Assembly: GCA_020638735.1 (NCBI GenBank)
Contig: JACKHZ010000008.1
Location: 1-64,000 of the forward strand
Source: Planctomycetota bacterium
GTDB taxonomy: Bacteria > Planctomycetota > UBA1135 > UBA2386
Direction: 5' to 3'
DNA length: 64,000 nucleotides
Shown here: positions 20,545 through 28,337 of the stretch, in pieces
Layout of the letters: each line of letters starts with the position of its first letter
Numbering within the stretch: position 1 is the first letter of the stretch
Position numbers and translations under genes: made by a program
The notes under the pieces: generated by a model
What the model saw: the letters and a program-made list of their open reading frames with translations, nothing else
What the model was told of the DNA's origin: nothing
Database searches by the model: none

Positions 20545-21930
20545 GTGAGCCTGTTCGGCACCGGTCGCCGCGAGGGCGTGACGGCGACGCTGCTGGTCGG
20601 CGCGCTGACGGTCGCCGCCGTGTTCGGCCTGGCGATGCGCGGCGAAGCCGCCCTCGGCGAACGGCTGGAGGTCGCGGCGTTGTCGCTCGGCGGCATGCTG
20701 ACCTACCGCTTCCTGCGGGCCATCGGTCGCAGCCGGTACGCCGGCTTCCTCGGCGGCCTCGGCTACGCCCTCGCGCCGATCCTCGCGGGCCTGGCGATGC
20801 GGCCGCGCGAGCTGTGGTCGGCGGCGCTGGCGCCGCTCGCGCTCGAGGCCGCGGCGCGCTGCGCGCACCCGGTCACGCGCCGCACCTGGCTGCCGTGGAC
20901 CGGCCTGTTGCTGGCGGCGCCGTTCGCTGCGGGGCCGACGGTGATCGCCTGCACCACCGCGGCGCTCGCCGCGATCTGGTTCGTGCGCACCGCGCTGGCC
21001 CGCGACGAGGACGAACGCGCGCCGCTCGGCGGCCTGCTCGCGACGACGGCGATCGCCGGCGCCGCGTCCTGGCAACTGGTCCAGCTCGACCCGTTCGGCC
21101 CGCTGCTGCGCAGCTTCGCCACGCCGTCGGCGCTGCACGTCATGGCCGGTCTCGGCGCGGCCCCGGCCCGCCACGACCCGACGGCGATCCTCGGCGCGCT
21201 CGGCCCGCTGTTGACGTGGTTCGCGGCCTTCGGCCTGCTCCGCGGCCAACGCCTCGCCCGCGCCTGGACGTGGTGCCCGCTGCTCGCGATCGCCGCTGCG
21301 GCCGTCGTGATCGACGGCGGCGGACTGCACGTCGAGCTGCCGCGGGTGCTCGAACGACACGCCGTCACCGCGGTCGCGGTGTGGGCCGGCCTGCTCGCGG
21401 TGCTGGTGCTCGGCACCGCCGGGCTCGACGACTTCCTCGACCGGCCGATGCGCCGCCGCGCCGCGCACGCGACGCTGTTCGCCGCGACCTTCGCGCTGGT
21501 GCTCGCCCTGCCGCTGCTCGAACGCGGCAGCGGCGCGCAGCAGTTCTGGGTGCCGGTCGGCTCGCTGCTGCTGCTGGCGGTCGTGTCGACGACGTGGCGC
21601 CAGCTCGGCGTGCTGCGCTTCAAGAACCTGCTGACCGCCACCGCGTTGGCGACGTTGCTGGCGCCGCTGTGCTTCGGCGTCGCCCGCAACGAGGCGTGGA
21701 ACGCCGCGCCGCTCGCCGAGCGCGCGCTGCGCGACGAGGCCGCGTTCTGGCGCGGGCTCCTGACGAGGCCGCTCGGCGACTTCGGCTGGCTGTTGACGGC
21801 GCTCGGCGCGACGGCGGCGATGGTGATCGTGCAGGCTCAGCGTCGGCGACGCAGCCACAGCGCCGCCACCGCGCCGACCAGGGCGAAGGCCGCCATCAAG
21901 AAGAACGCGTCGGCGCCGAAGCGCTTGTAG
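20545..21930 (+). CDS. Polytopic membrane protein resembling the membrane half of YfhO-like proteins
   Basis: This is a 461-residue protein with about ten hydrophobic segments. The region TYRFLRAIGRSRYAGFLGG, GYALAPILAGL and RPRELWSAALAPLALEAAAR resembles the GT-C/YfhO membrane core of the upstream gene. The large soluble C-terminal domain of that gene is missing; the end is a basic cytoplasmic tail. A GTG at 20545 with GGGGAG upstream is the likely start, 116 bases after the YfhO-like gene. The last 94 bases overlap the 3' end of the convergent MFS gene, so the basic tail is encoded antisense to the transporter's C-terminus. The function is unknown. Confidence 0.72.
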   Translation: MSLFGTGRREGVTATLLVGALTVAAVFGLAMRGEAALGERLEVAALSLGGMLTYRFLRAIGRSRYAGFLGGLGYALAPILAGLAMRPRELWSAALAPLALEAAARCAHPVTRRTWLPWTGLLLAAPFAAGPTVIACTTAALAAIWFVRTALARDEDERAPLGGLLATTAIAGAASWQLVQLDPFGPLLRSFATPSALHVMAGLGAAPARHDPTAILGALGPLLTWFAAFGLLRGQRLARAWTWCPLLAIAAAAVVIDGGGLHVELPRVLERHAVTAVAVWAGLLAVLVLGTAGLDDFLDRPMRRRAAHATLFAATFALVLALPLLERGSGAQQFWVPVGSLLLLAVVSTTWRQLGVLRFKNLLTATALATLLAPLCFGVARNEAWNAAPLAERALRDEAAFWRGLLTRPLGDFGWLLTALGATAAMVIVQAQRRRRSHSAATAPTRAKAAIKKNASAPKRL

Positions 21931-23027
21931 ACGAAGCCGCCGCTGAGCCCGCACAGCACCATGCCGCCGCCCGACGTCGCGGCGCCCAGCAGGCCCTGCG
22001 CGGTGGCGTGCTGTGCGCGCGGCACGCGCCTCTCGATGGCGCGGATCGCGCCGAGGTAGGTCGCCGCGAAGCTGAGCCCGTGCAGCCAGTTGCCGGCGAA
22101 CAGCAGCGGCACCGAGGTGGTCGTCGCGATCAGCGTCCAGCGCAGCGCCGCGGCGACGCCGCCCAGCATCAGCAACGTCGTCGGGCGCAGCCGCTCGACG
22201 GTGCTGCGGGCGACGAAGAACAGCACGACCTCGGCGAGCACGCCCTCGGCCCACAGCAGCGACGCGCAGGTCTTGCCGATGCCGTGCTCGTTCCAGTGCA
22301 CCGTCGACAGGTTGTAGTAGGTCGCGTGGCTGCCCTGGATCAGCGCCGACGACACCAGCAGCAGCACGAACTGCCCCGAGCCGAACAGCCGCCACCACAC
22401 CACCGGGCGGCCGTCGACCGGCGCCGGCGGCGGCGCCGTCGGGCGCGGCACGAACCACGCCGCCACGGCGGTCGCCAGCAGCGACACCATCAGGATCGGG
22501 AACACCCGCCGCGTCGCATCGGGCTCGAGGCACGGGCCGACGACGACGATGGCGAGCAGGAACGCCATCGAACCGACCAACCGGAGCCGGCCGAACGAGA
22601 AGCCGCGCTCGCGCCCGACCCGCACCGCGGCGGCGTCGAGGATCGGGTGCATCGGCGGATACAGGCAGCCGAAGCCGAAGGCCACGAGCCACGCCGACCA
22701 CACCGACGGCGCGGCTGCGAACAGCGCGAACGCGCCGCACGCCGCCGCCGCGAGCAGCATCAGCACCCGCCGCGCGTCGCCGCTGCGGTCGACGCGCTGC
22801 GACCACAGCGGCCCGGCCAGCGTGCGCGAGATGGTCTGCGCCGACAGCACCACCGCCACGTCCTGCGCGTCGAAGCCCTGGCGCTCCTTCAGCCAGGTCG
22901 GGAAGAACTGCATGTAGACGCCGAGCGCCGTGAAGCTGCACGCGTAGAACCCGGCCAGACCGAGCCACGCGCGCAGCAGCGGTTCGCGCAGAGTCGGGGC
23001 GGCAGTGGGTTCGGGCACGCGCGGCAT
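21837..23027 (-). CDS. Major facilitator superfamily transporter
   Basis: This is a 396-residue transporter with about twelve hydrophobic segments in two halves linked by a Pro-rich loop (RPTAPPPAPVDGRP). It resembles the small MFS_1-like group (phenylpropionate permease / nucleoside-transporter-like). Features include YMQFFPTWLKERQG, a charged loop WSQRVDRSGDARR between helices 2 and 3, and RERGFSFGRLRLVGSMAF. The substrate cannot be assigned. It starts at ATG 23027, is preceded on the same strand by the vWA gene (61-base gap), and overlaps the opposing membrane-protein gene at its 3' end. Confidence 0.85.
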   Translation of the reverse strand: MPRVPEPTAAPTLREPLLRAWLGLAGFYACSFTALGVYMQFFPTWLKERQGFDAQDVAVVLSAQTISRTLAGPLWSQRVDRSGDARRVLMLLAAAACGAFALFAAAPSVWSAWLVAFGFGCLYPPMHPILDAAAVRVGRERGFSFGRLRLVGSMAFLLAIVVVGPCLEPDATRRVFPILMVSLLATAVAAWFVPRPTAPPPAPVDGRPVVWWRLFGSGQFVLLLVSSALIQGSHATYYNLSTVHWNEHGIGKTCASLLWAEGVLAEVVLFFVARSTVERLRPTTLLMLGGVAAALRWTLIATTTSVPLLFAGNWLHGLSFAATYLGAIRAIERRVPRAQHATAQGLLGAATSGGGMVLCGLSGGFVYKRFGADAFFLMAAFALVGAVAALWLRRRR

Positions 23028-23088
23028 CGTGACAGGCGACGTCGTGCGCCGCCACTGTCGCCGTCGGCAGCGTCGCGCGGGCGCGGCC

Positions 23089-24831
23089 TCAGCGTTGCAC
23101 GAACACGCCGCCGTTCTGCTCCGCCAGCCGCTTCAGCAGGTCCGGCCCCTTGCCGGCGCCGGCGCCGGTGAACACCGCGTGGATGCGCACCTTCGCATAC
23201 TTGTTGGCGGCGGCGACTAGCTCCAACAGCTCCTCGGGATCCTGCACGTCGCCGGCGGTCGGTTCGCCGTCGCTGAGCACGAACAGCTCGTCGATCTGCG
23301 GCAGCTGACCGTCGCCGTAGCGGCGGTCCTGCGCCTCGAGCGCCTCGACCAGGCCCGCGTAGAGGTTGGTGCCGCCGTGGGCGTTGAGGCGGCTCAACAG
23401 CTCGGTCAGCGAACGCGTCGTGCGCACCGACGGCTTCAGCGGCTGCTGCGTCCATCGCCGCGCGTCGCCGGCGAACGTCAGCACCAGGAACTGCGACTGC
23501 GGCAGCATCGCCTGCGTCGCCAGCACGAGCTGCTCCTTCGCCGCGTCGAGCCGCGTCGCGACGCGGCGCGCGCGGCGGCCGGTCTCCGGCGCGCCGGCCG
23601 GCGGATCGTCCATGCTGCCGCTGGTGTCGATCAGGAACGCGATCGAACCGCCCTTGACCGGCACGCCGAAGAACGTCACCTGGGTGCCCTCCGGGTCCGG
23701 CTTCGGCAGCCGCGCCGGCACGACGACGCGGTCCTTCTCGGCCGCCCAGAAGGCGCGCCACGCGGCGACGTCGTCGACCGGCACCAGCGCGCCGGTCATG
23801 GCCTTGAGCAGCCCGCCGGCGCGCTCGCGCAGCAACGGCGAGGCGCGCTTGTTGATGGCGGTGACCAGCGCGTCCGGGTTCTTCTGCTCGAGGTCGAGCA
23901 GCTCGATCAGGCGCGGGATCGCCGCCTTGTGCGGGAACGCCTCGACGACGTCGAGCAGGTCCATGTCGGTGCGCCAGCCGGCGCGCCCGAACTGCGCCAG
24001 CGCGCCCTCGACCAGCGCCTGGCGGTCGTCGTCGCCGAGCTCTTCGGGCGGGCGTTCGAGCATGCGCAGGAGCAGGCGCACCAGCGCCTGCGAGACGACC
24101 GGGTGCCGTTCGCCGGCGAGCAGCCGCGCCACCTGCTGTACGGTCGCGAGCCGCCAAGGCGGCTGCAGCGCCTCGGCGGCGCCGAGCCGGACGCGCGGCT
24201 CGCGGTCCTCCAGCGCGGCTTCGAGCGTGCTGCGGAACACCGGCAGCCCGCGCTGGCCGAGCAGCCGCAGCGCGGCGACGCGGCGCGCCGCCCCCACCGA
24301 CACCGCCTCGTCGTGGTCCGGCGCCGGTCGCAGCTGGTCGAGCACCGGCACCCGTTCGCCAGCGGCGGCGCGCAGGATCACGAACCACGAGCTCTGGTCC
24401 TCGACGCGCATCAACGTCCAGTGGCCGAGCTCGCGCAGCTCGAGCGAGTCGCGGTCGAGCACCGACCCGTCGAGCCCGGCGGCGGCGACGCCGAGCACCG
24501 CCTCGGTCAGCGCGGGACCTGGGTTCTTCTCCGCGTAGAACAGCAGCTTCTGCAGCACGTCGAGATGGGTCAGCCGCTCGAACTCGGCGTCGGAGAGGAA
24601 GCCCGCCGCCTGCGCCATGGCGACGTAGCGCGGCCGCAGCCGCGAGGACTTGTCGAGCGGGCCGTGCGGCGCGAGGCGCCCCCCCTCGTGGTCGTCGGTC
24701 CAGGCGACGATGGCCTCGGCCACCTGGTCGGCGACCTCGGCGGCGGCGGGCGCCTGGGCCGTCGCGGCCGACGCGAGCGGGATCGTGGCGAAGCAGAGGG
24801 CGGCTGCTGCCGCGGCGTTCGAGAGGGGCAT
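23089..24831 (-). CDS. Secreted protein with HEAT-like repeats and a von Willebrand factor A domain
   Basis: This is a 580-residue protein with a cleavable signal peptide (MPLSNAAAAAALCFATIPLA). Residues of about 180-350 form short alpha-helical HEAT-like units (RVAALRLLGQRGLPVFRSTL, EPRVRLGAAEALQPPWRL, KAAIPRLIELLDLEQKN). From about 390 a von Willebrand A domain carries a complete MIDAS: FLIDTSGSMDD (Asp-x-Ser-x-Ser), the Thr in GGTNLYAGL and the Asp in LSDGEPTAGD. Such domains bind Mg2+ and mediate protein contacts. A periplasmic or surface location is inferred. It is the first gene before the MFS transporter and is divergent from tmRNA. Confidence 0.88.
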   Translation of the reverse strand: MPLSNAAAAAALCFATIPLASAATAQAPAAAEVADQVAEAIVAWTDDHEGGRLAPHGPLDKSSRLRPRYVAMAQAAGFLSDAEFERLTHLDVLQKLLFYAEKNPGPALTEAVLGVAAAGLDGSVLDRDSLELRELGHWTLMRVEDQSSWFVILRAAAGERVPVLDQLRPAPDHDEAVSVGAARRVAALRLLGQRGLPVFRSTLEAALEDREPRVRLGAAEALQPPWRLATVQQVARLLAGERHPVVSQALVRLLLRMLERPPEELGDDDRQALVEGALAQFGRAGWRTDMDLLDVVEAFPHKAAIPRLIELLDLEQKNPDALVTAINKRASPLLRERAGGLLKAMTGALVPVDDVAAWRAFWAAEKDRVVVPARLPKPDPEGTQVTFFGVPVKGGSIAFLIDTSGSMDDPPAGAPETGRRARRVATRLDAAKEQLVLATQAMLPQSQFLVLTFAGDARRWTQQPLKPSVRTTRSLTELLSRLNAHGGTNLYAGLVEALEAQDRRYGDGQLPQIDELFVLSDGEPTAGDVQDPEELLELVAAANKYAKVRIHAVFTGAGAGKGPDLLKRLAEQNGGVFVQR

Positions 24832-24915
24832 CAGGTTCCGTTCGGACTACGGACCAGGGGGCGCGCCGAGCATACGAGGATTCGCGGCGCGCGTGGCTGC
24901 CGTGATCCAAGGGGC

Positions 24916-24944
24916 TTGTGTAGGAGCCGCGACGACCCGATAAC
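24916..24944 (+). promoter_or_regulatory. Candidate sigma-70-type promoter of tmRNA
   Basis: TTGTGT (24916-24921) and GATAAC (24939-24944) are separated by 17 bases. The mature tmRNA begins 15 bases after the -10 element, leaving a short leader for RNase P removal. It is an approximate match only. Confidence 0.4.
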
Positions 24945-24958
24945 GTCAGCCGCAACAT

Positions 24959-25310
24959 GGGGGCGATCGGCTTCGACCGGATGCCGACTCGACCTGGTGT
25001 GGCGCGCCGAGGGCCAGGCACCTCGTAAATCCGACTGGAACAACTCAAGTGCCAACACGCACTACTCCCTCGCTGCCTAATAACTAGGCGCGACGCCGAT
25101 GCTGCTTCGCCTGCGGGCGGCAGAGGCGACACACAGCAGGCTGGTCGCTCGGTGGCTGCTCGGCCTGCCGGCGACGAGAAACAGTCGAGCTGGTCCGCGA
25201 TGTCCCTGTTCGTCGAGGCATCGCGGGTGAGACTTCTCGACGGACTACGCGCGTAGAAGCCCAGGACGGAGCATCTCGGGACGCGGGTTCGATTCCCGCC
25301 GCCTCCACCA
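24959..25310 (+). ncRNA. ssrA: tmRNA (transfer-messenger RNA)
   Basis: This is trans-translation RNA, which rescues stalled ribosomes and tags the nascent protein. The 5' end GGGGGCGATCGGCTTCGACC is diagnostic. The 3' end has the T-arm GGGTTCGATTCCC and CGCCTCCACCA, with CCA encoded. The 5' GGGGGCG pairs with 3' CGCCTCC through one G-U pair to form the acceptor stem. The resume codon is GCC at 25051, and the encoded tag is ANTHYSLAA followed by two consecutive stops (TAATAA at 25078). The LAA end fits recognition by ClpXP-type proteases. The length of 352 is normal. Its partner SmpB is encoded at 38.4-38.9 kb. Confidence 0.95.
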
Positions 25311-25315
25311 TCATC

Positions 25316-25365
25316 AACGACGCGGCTGCACGGAAGCCAAGAGGACTCCGCTCAGCCGCGTCGTT
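25316..25365 (+). terminator. Hairpin downstream of tmRNA
   Basis: A perfect 13-base inverted repeat, AACGACGCGGCTG (25316-25328) and CAGCCGCGTCGTT (25353-25365), encloses a 24-base loop and begins six bases after the tmRNA CCA. No T-run follows, but the position and stem strength suggest a transcript end. Confidence 0.55.
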
Positions 25366-25495
25366 CGACCGCGCGCACCCGTGAAGATCGTGCCTCGGGC
25401 TCGGGCTACGAAGCAATCCAACCGGAACGCGAAGCCGCCCCGACGTCGTTGTCGCCAGACGAAGAGGTGCCAAACCCGGGCGAGCTCGCCCACTC

Positions 25496-26038
25496 TCAGG
25501 AGGGGCCAAGGATTGCTACCAGCTCGCACACGCCACGCTCGAACACTGTCCCGAAGAGGTTCGCTGGCTTCCCCACGTGCTCGAAGACTCGCTTGAGCAT
25601 CTCTCGGACGGAGACAATCGAAGCAGGCGACAAGGCCGGAAGGCCCACGGCCTTCGTCGGAGACGGATAGCGGCCGCTCCAAACGACGCACTCGCCAACC
25701 TGATCCAACAAAGCGATCTCGTCGTCATTGAGCACAATCCCCGTTCGCAAGACGAGATCACGTACGCCATGAGTTCGCGTGTCCTTCTTCAGTTCTCCCG
25801 CAGCCACCGTGCTGACGTGTCGAACATCGCACTCGTGCAACCAGCCCTTCACGATGTTCTCGATTGCGAACCCCGCCAGCATGCAGTAGGCCCGAACAAG
25901 GTGCTGCTCGACGGAGTGTGAACTGAGCCTGGCATCAGTCGGCTCCATGGCCGTCAATTCCGCCGCGACCAGCAACGCACGCGCGCTCGCCAGCCACTCC
26001 ATCGGCTGAATTGCCGCGCTGAAGTCCAAGGGTTGCAT
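25496..26038 (-). CDS. HEPN-like hypothetical protein
   Basis: This is a 180-residue predicted soluble helical protein. The pattern VEQHLVRAYCMLAGFAIENI VKGWL, then THGVRDLVLRTGIVLNDDEI and VVWSGRYPSP, resembles HEPN-superfamily proteins. In those, a helix carrying an Ala-Ile-Glu segment is followed by a His-Asp/Arg-Leu helix and a Trp-x-Gly-Arg-Tyr-Pro turn. The canonical RNase motif R-x4-6-H is not convincing, so it could be a non-catalytic member. The ATG at 26038 is the best start. The DNA here is visibly less GC-rich than its neighbours and lies just after tmRNA, a frequent insertion site. Lateral acquisition is plausible but no integrase is present. Confidence 0.5.
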   Translation of the reverse strand: MQPLDFSAAIQPMEWLASARALLVAAELTAMEPTDARLSSHSVEQHLVRAYCMLAGFAIENIVKGWLHECDVRHVSTVAAGELKKDTRTHGVRDLVLRTGIVLNDDEIALLDQVGECVVWSGRYPSPTKAVGLPALSPASIVSVREMLKRVFEHVGKPANLFGTVFERGVCELVAILGPS

Positions 26039-26479
26039 GCCGCCGTTGTAGCCCCAGGAGCCCTCCCTTCCCCGCCGATGCGCTGAGAACCACATCAGCA
26101 GGATGATCCCCCTGGTCACCGGCGAAGCCGCCGCTTCTGGATCCGGGATCGCACGCTCCAGCAGCCGACGGCAGCCCCTTCGACCCGACCCGTGGAGCGC
26201 CTGAAGCAAGCATCGTTCGGGGGTGCAGGTAGACCCGCGTCCAATCGCGCTCGGTGATGTCGGCGGCGGAAGCGGCTGTGAGGGGCCGTACGTAGCGGTT
26301 CACGGCCATCGCCAGCGCCCAGGTGAGAAGTTCCGAGACCAGTCATCTGGCATAGCCGGGCGCCTAGTTGTCTAGGCAGTTCGGGCTTCGGGCCAGGGCG
26401 CTCGCGGCCCGATGACGGATCGTCAGCCGCCGGTCGGCTTGACAGACTGCCGCTCGCCGCCGACGCTGCCCGACCGATC
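26039..26479. other. Intergenic stretch with disrupted minus-strand reading frames
   Basis: No complete gene is evident. On the minus strand, one frame (from about 26342) reads MAVNRYVRPLTAASAADIT and DWTRVYLHPRTM. After a possible one-base shift near 26212, a second frame (LLQALHGSGRRGCRRLLERA) continues in frame into the HEPN-like gene. This could be a decayed gene, a longer N-terminus of that gene broken by a frameshift, or chance. I do not recognise the sequence. Confidence 0.3.
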
Positions 26480-27004
26480 ATGCGCCCCACCCCCCGCCAC
26501 CGCCTCAGCCCGCTCCCGATCCTGGTGATCGCGGCGTTGCTGTTGCTCGGCACGGCGGCGGGCAAGCTGCGCATCGATCGCTGCGTCGGCGAGTGCGCGG
26601 TGACCGCGACAGCGACGTCGTGCTGCACTCTGCCAGAAGAAGGCGCGAGCGGCGGCTGCTGTGGTTGCTGCTGCGAGGCGACACCGAGCCACGCGAAGGC
26701 CACGCCGACCAAGCACGCGTCGACGGCGATCGTGCACGAACACCGCCGCACTGGCGGCGAAGTCGCCGACGAAGCGGAGCGCCTGCCGTGCTGCGTGACC
26801 GTGGCGTTCGGTGAAGTGCAGTTCGGCCCACTCGACGTCGAACTGCCGAACGTGCCGCCGGTGCTGTATCCGCCGCCGGCGACGCCGACGCTCGCGCGAC
26901 CGCTGACGTTCGACGATCGCGCGCTGACGCTGCCGTTCGAACGCGGCCCGCCGCGCATCGACGCGCGCACTTCGCTGCGCGCCTCGACCGTGCTGCTGAT
27001 CTGA
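26480..27004 (+). CDS. Cys-rich membrane-anchored hypothetical protein
   Basis: This is a 174-residue protein with an N-terminal hydrophobic segment (LPILVIAALLLLGTAAG, about 12-28), a signal peptide or anchor. The next 80 residues are strikingly Cys-rich: DRCVGECAV, TSCCTLP, GGCCGCCCEA and LPCCVT, twelve Cys in all, with nearby His (PSHAK, VHEHRR). This suggests metal or disulfide chemistry outside the membrane. The C-terminus is Pro-rich (NVPPVLYPPPATPT). I know no family for it. It is the first gene of the export cluster on this strand, 40 bases before the TolC-like gene. The Cys clusters suggest a metal-related job, which is only an inference. Confidence 0.65.
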   Translation: MRPTPRHRLSPLPILVIAALLLLGTAAGKLRIDRCVGECAVTATATSCCTLPEEGASGGCCGCCCEATPSHAKATPTKHASTAIVHEHRRTGGEVADEAERLPCCVTVAFGEVQFGPLDVELPNVPPVLYPPPATPTLARPLTFDDRALTLPFERGPPRIDARTSLRASTVLLI

Positions 27005-27044
27005 GCGACCGCGACGTGTCGGCGCGCCCTCGTCGGGCTGTGCC

Positions 27045-28337
27045 GTGGCCCGTCGTCGTGTCCGCTGCAGATCTCCGTCCTTGAGCTCCCCCATCCTCCG
27101 TCTGGCCCAGCGCGCGTTCTGCGCCACCGCCGCAGCCCTGCTCGCCGGCTGTGTCACCTACACCGCGGCCCCGGCCGACCTCGACACGGTCGCCGCCGAC
27201 GTCGCGCGACGCAGCGGCGGCACCTTCACCGTCGACGAAGCGATCGCCACGGCGCTGCGGCAGAACCCCGAGCTGCGCGCGCTCGAGGCCGAGCTGCGCG
27301 CCAGCGACGCGGCGCGGCTGGTGCCGCTGCAGGCGCAGGGCGAATGGCGCGGCGGGCCGGAGACGATGGGGCTGGTGCTCGACCCGATCGGCCTGCTCGG
27401 CCTCGGCACGCGCGGCGCCCAAGGTGACCTGGCCGACGCGCGGCTGACGCAGGCGGCCGAGCAGCTGGCGACGGCGCGCTGGCGCACCGCGGTGGCGGTC
27501 AGCGAAGCGTTCGTCGTCGACGGCGCGCTGGCGGCGCTCGACGTGCCGGACGTGGCGCTCGACGTCGCCGCCTTCGAACGCGCCGGCCTCGCCTCGCCGG
27601 TCGCGGCGGCGCGGCTGCGCGCGGCGCAGGCCCGCGCGGCCAGCGAACGCGCCGAGCTGAGGGCGATGCGTTCGCGCAACCTGGCGAAGCTGCGCTACCT
27701 GCTCGGCCTGCCGCGCACCGCGGAGCTCGCCTGTGTGCCGCTGCGCGAGGACCAGCTGCGGCAGCCGGCCGGCGACGACGCGTCCCTGCTGCAGCGCCCC
27801 GACCTGCGCCTCGCCGTCGAACGCTACCGCACCGCCGACGCGGCGTTCCGCGTCGCCGTCTGGGAGCAGTATCCGATGCCGATGCTCGGCCCGGACATCA
27901 TGCTCGGCGGCGGCCCGCTGCAGTGGATGGGCATGCTGCGCTGGCCGCTGCTGGGACAGGGCAACGCGCGCGCCGCCGGCGCACGCCGCGACGCGGCGCG
28001 GGCGACGCTCGAGGACGCGCTGCTCGAAGCGCACCGCGGCGCGGCCGACGCCGACCTCGCCTTCACCGCCGCGCAGGCCACCGTCGCCGCGACCGCCGCC
28101 GCGCGCGACGCGGCGCGGCAGGCGCTGGTCGCAGCCAGGGCGGCGCTCGAGGTGCAGGGCGACGCGTTCGACCGATACACGGAAGCCGCGACGATGACGC
28201 TACGCGAGACGATGGAACACCGCCTCGCCACCGAACGCGCGGCGCGCGCCGCCACGCAGCGGGCGATGGCGTTCGGCTGGCCACTCAGCACGCCTGACGC
28301 CACGCCGCTGGCGACGATCTCCCAGGAGGCTCGATGA
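27045..28337 (+). CDS. TolC-family outer membrane efflux lipoprotein
   Basis: This is a 430-residue outer-membrane-factor protein, the exit duct of a tripartite exporter. A signal sequence ends in a lipobox (AAALLAGC). FTVDEAIATALRQNPELRAL is the typical first helix of the OEP domain. Two long helical repeats follow, the second containing TEAATMTLRETMEHRLATER. It is shorter than E. coli TolC, as are many CusC-like members. The start is uncertain: a GTG at 27045 is given, but a TTG at 27081 would make a better signal peptide. Its stop overlaps the ATG of the HlyD-like gene by four bases. Confidence 0.85.
   Translation: MARRRVRCRSPSLSSPILRLAQRAFCATAAALLAGCVTYTAAPADLDTVAADVARRSGGTFTVDEAIATALRQNPELRALEAELRASDAARLVPLQAQGEWRGGPETMGLVLDPIGLLGLGTRGAQGDLADARLTQAAEQLATARWRTAVAVSEAFVVDGALAALDVPDVALDVAAFERAGLASPVAAARLRAAQARAASERAELRAMRSRNLAKLRYLLGLPRTAELACVPLREDQLRQPAGDDASLLQRPDLRLAVERYRTADAAFRVAVWEQYPMPMLGPDIMLGGGPLQWMGMLRWPLLGQGNARAAGARRDAARATLEDALLEAHRGAADADLAFTAAQATVAATAAARDAARQALVAARAALEVQGDAFDRYTEAATMTLRETMEHRLATERAARAATQRAMAFGWPLSTPDATPLATISQEAR

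Noticed and set aside
25084..25509. Minus-strand frame containing EAAGIEPASRD
   Set aside because: This is the antisense of the tmRNA 3' end, a well-known source of false hypothetical proteins.
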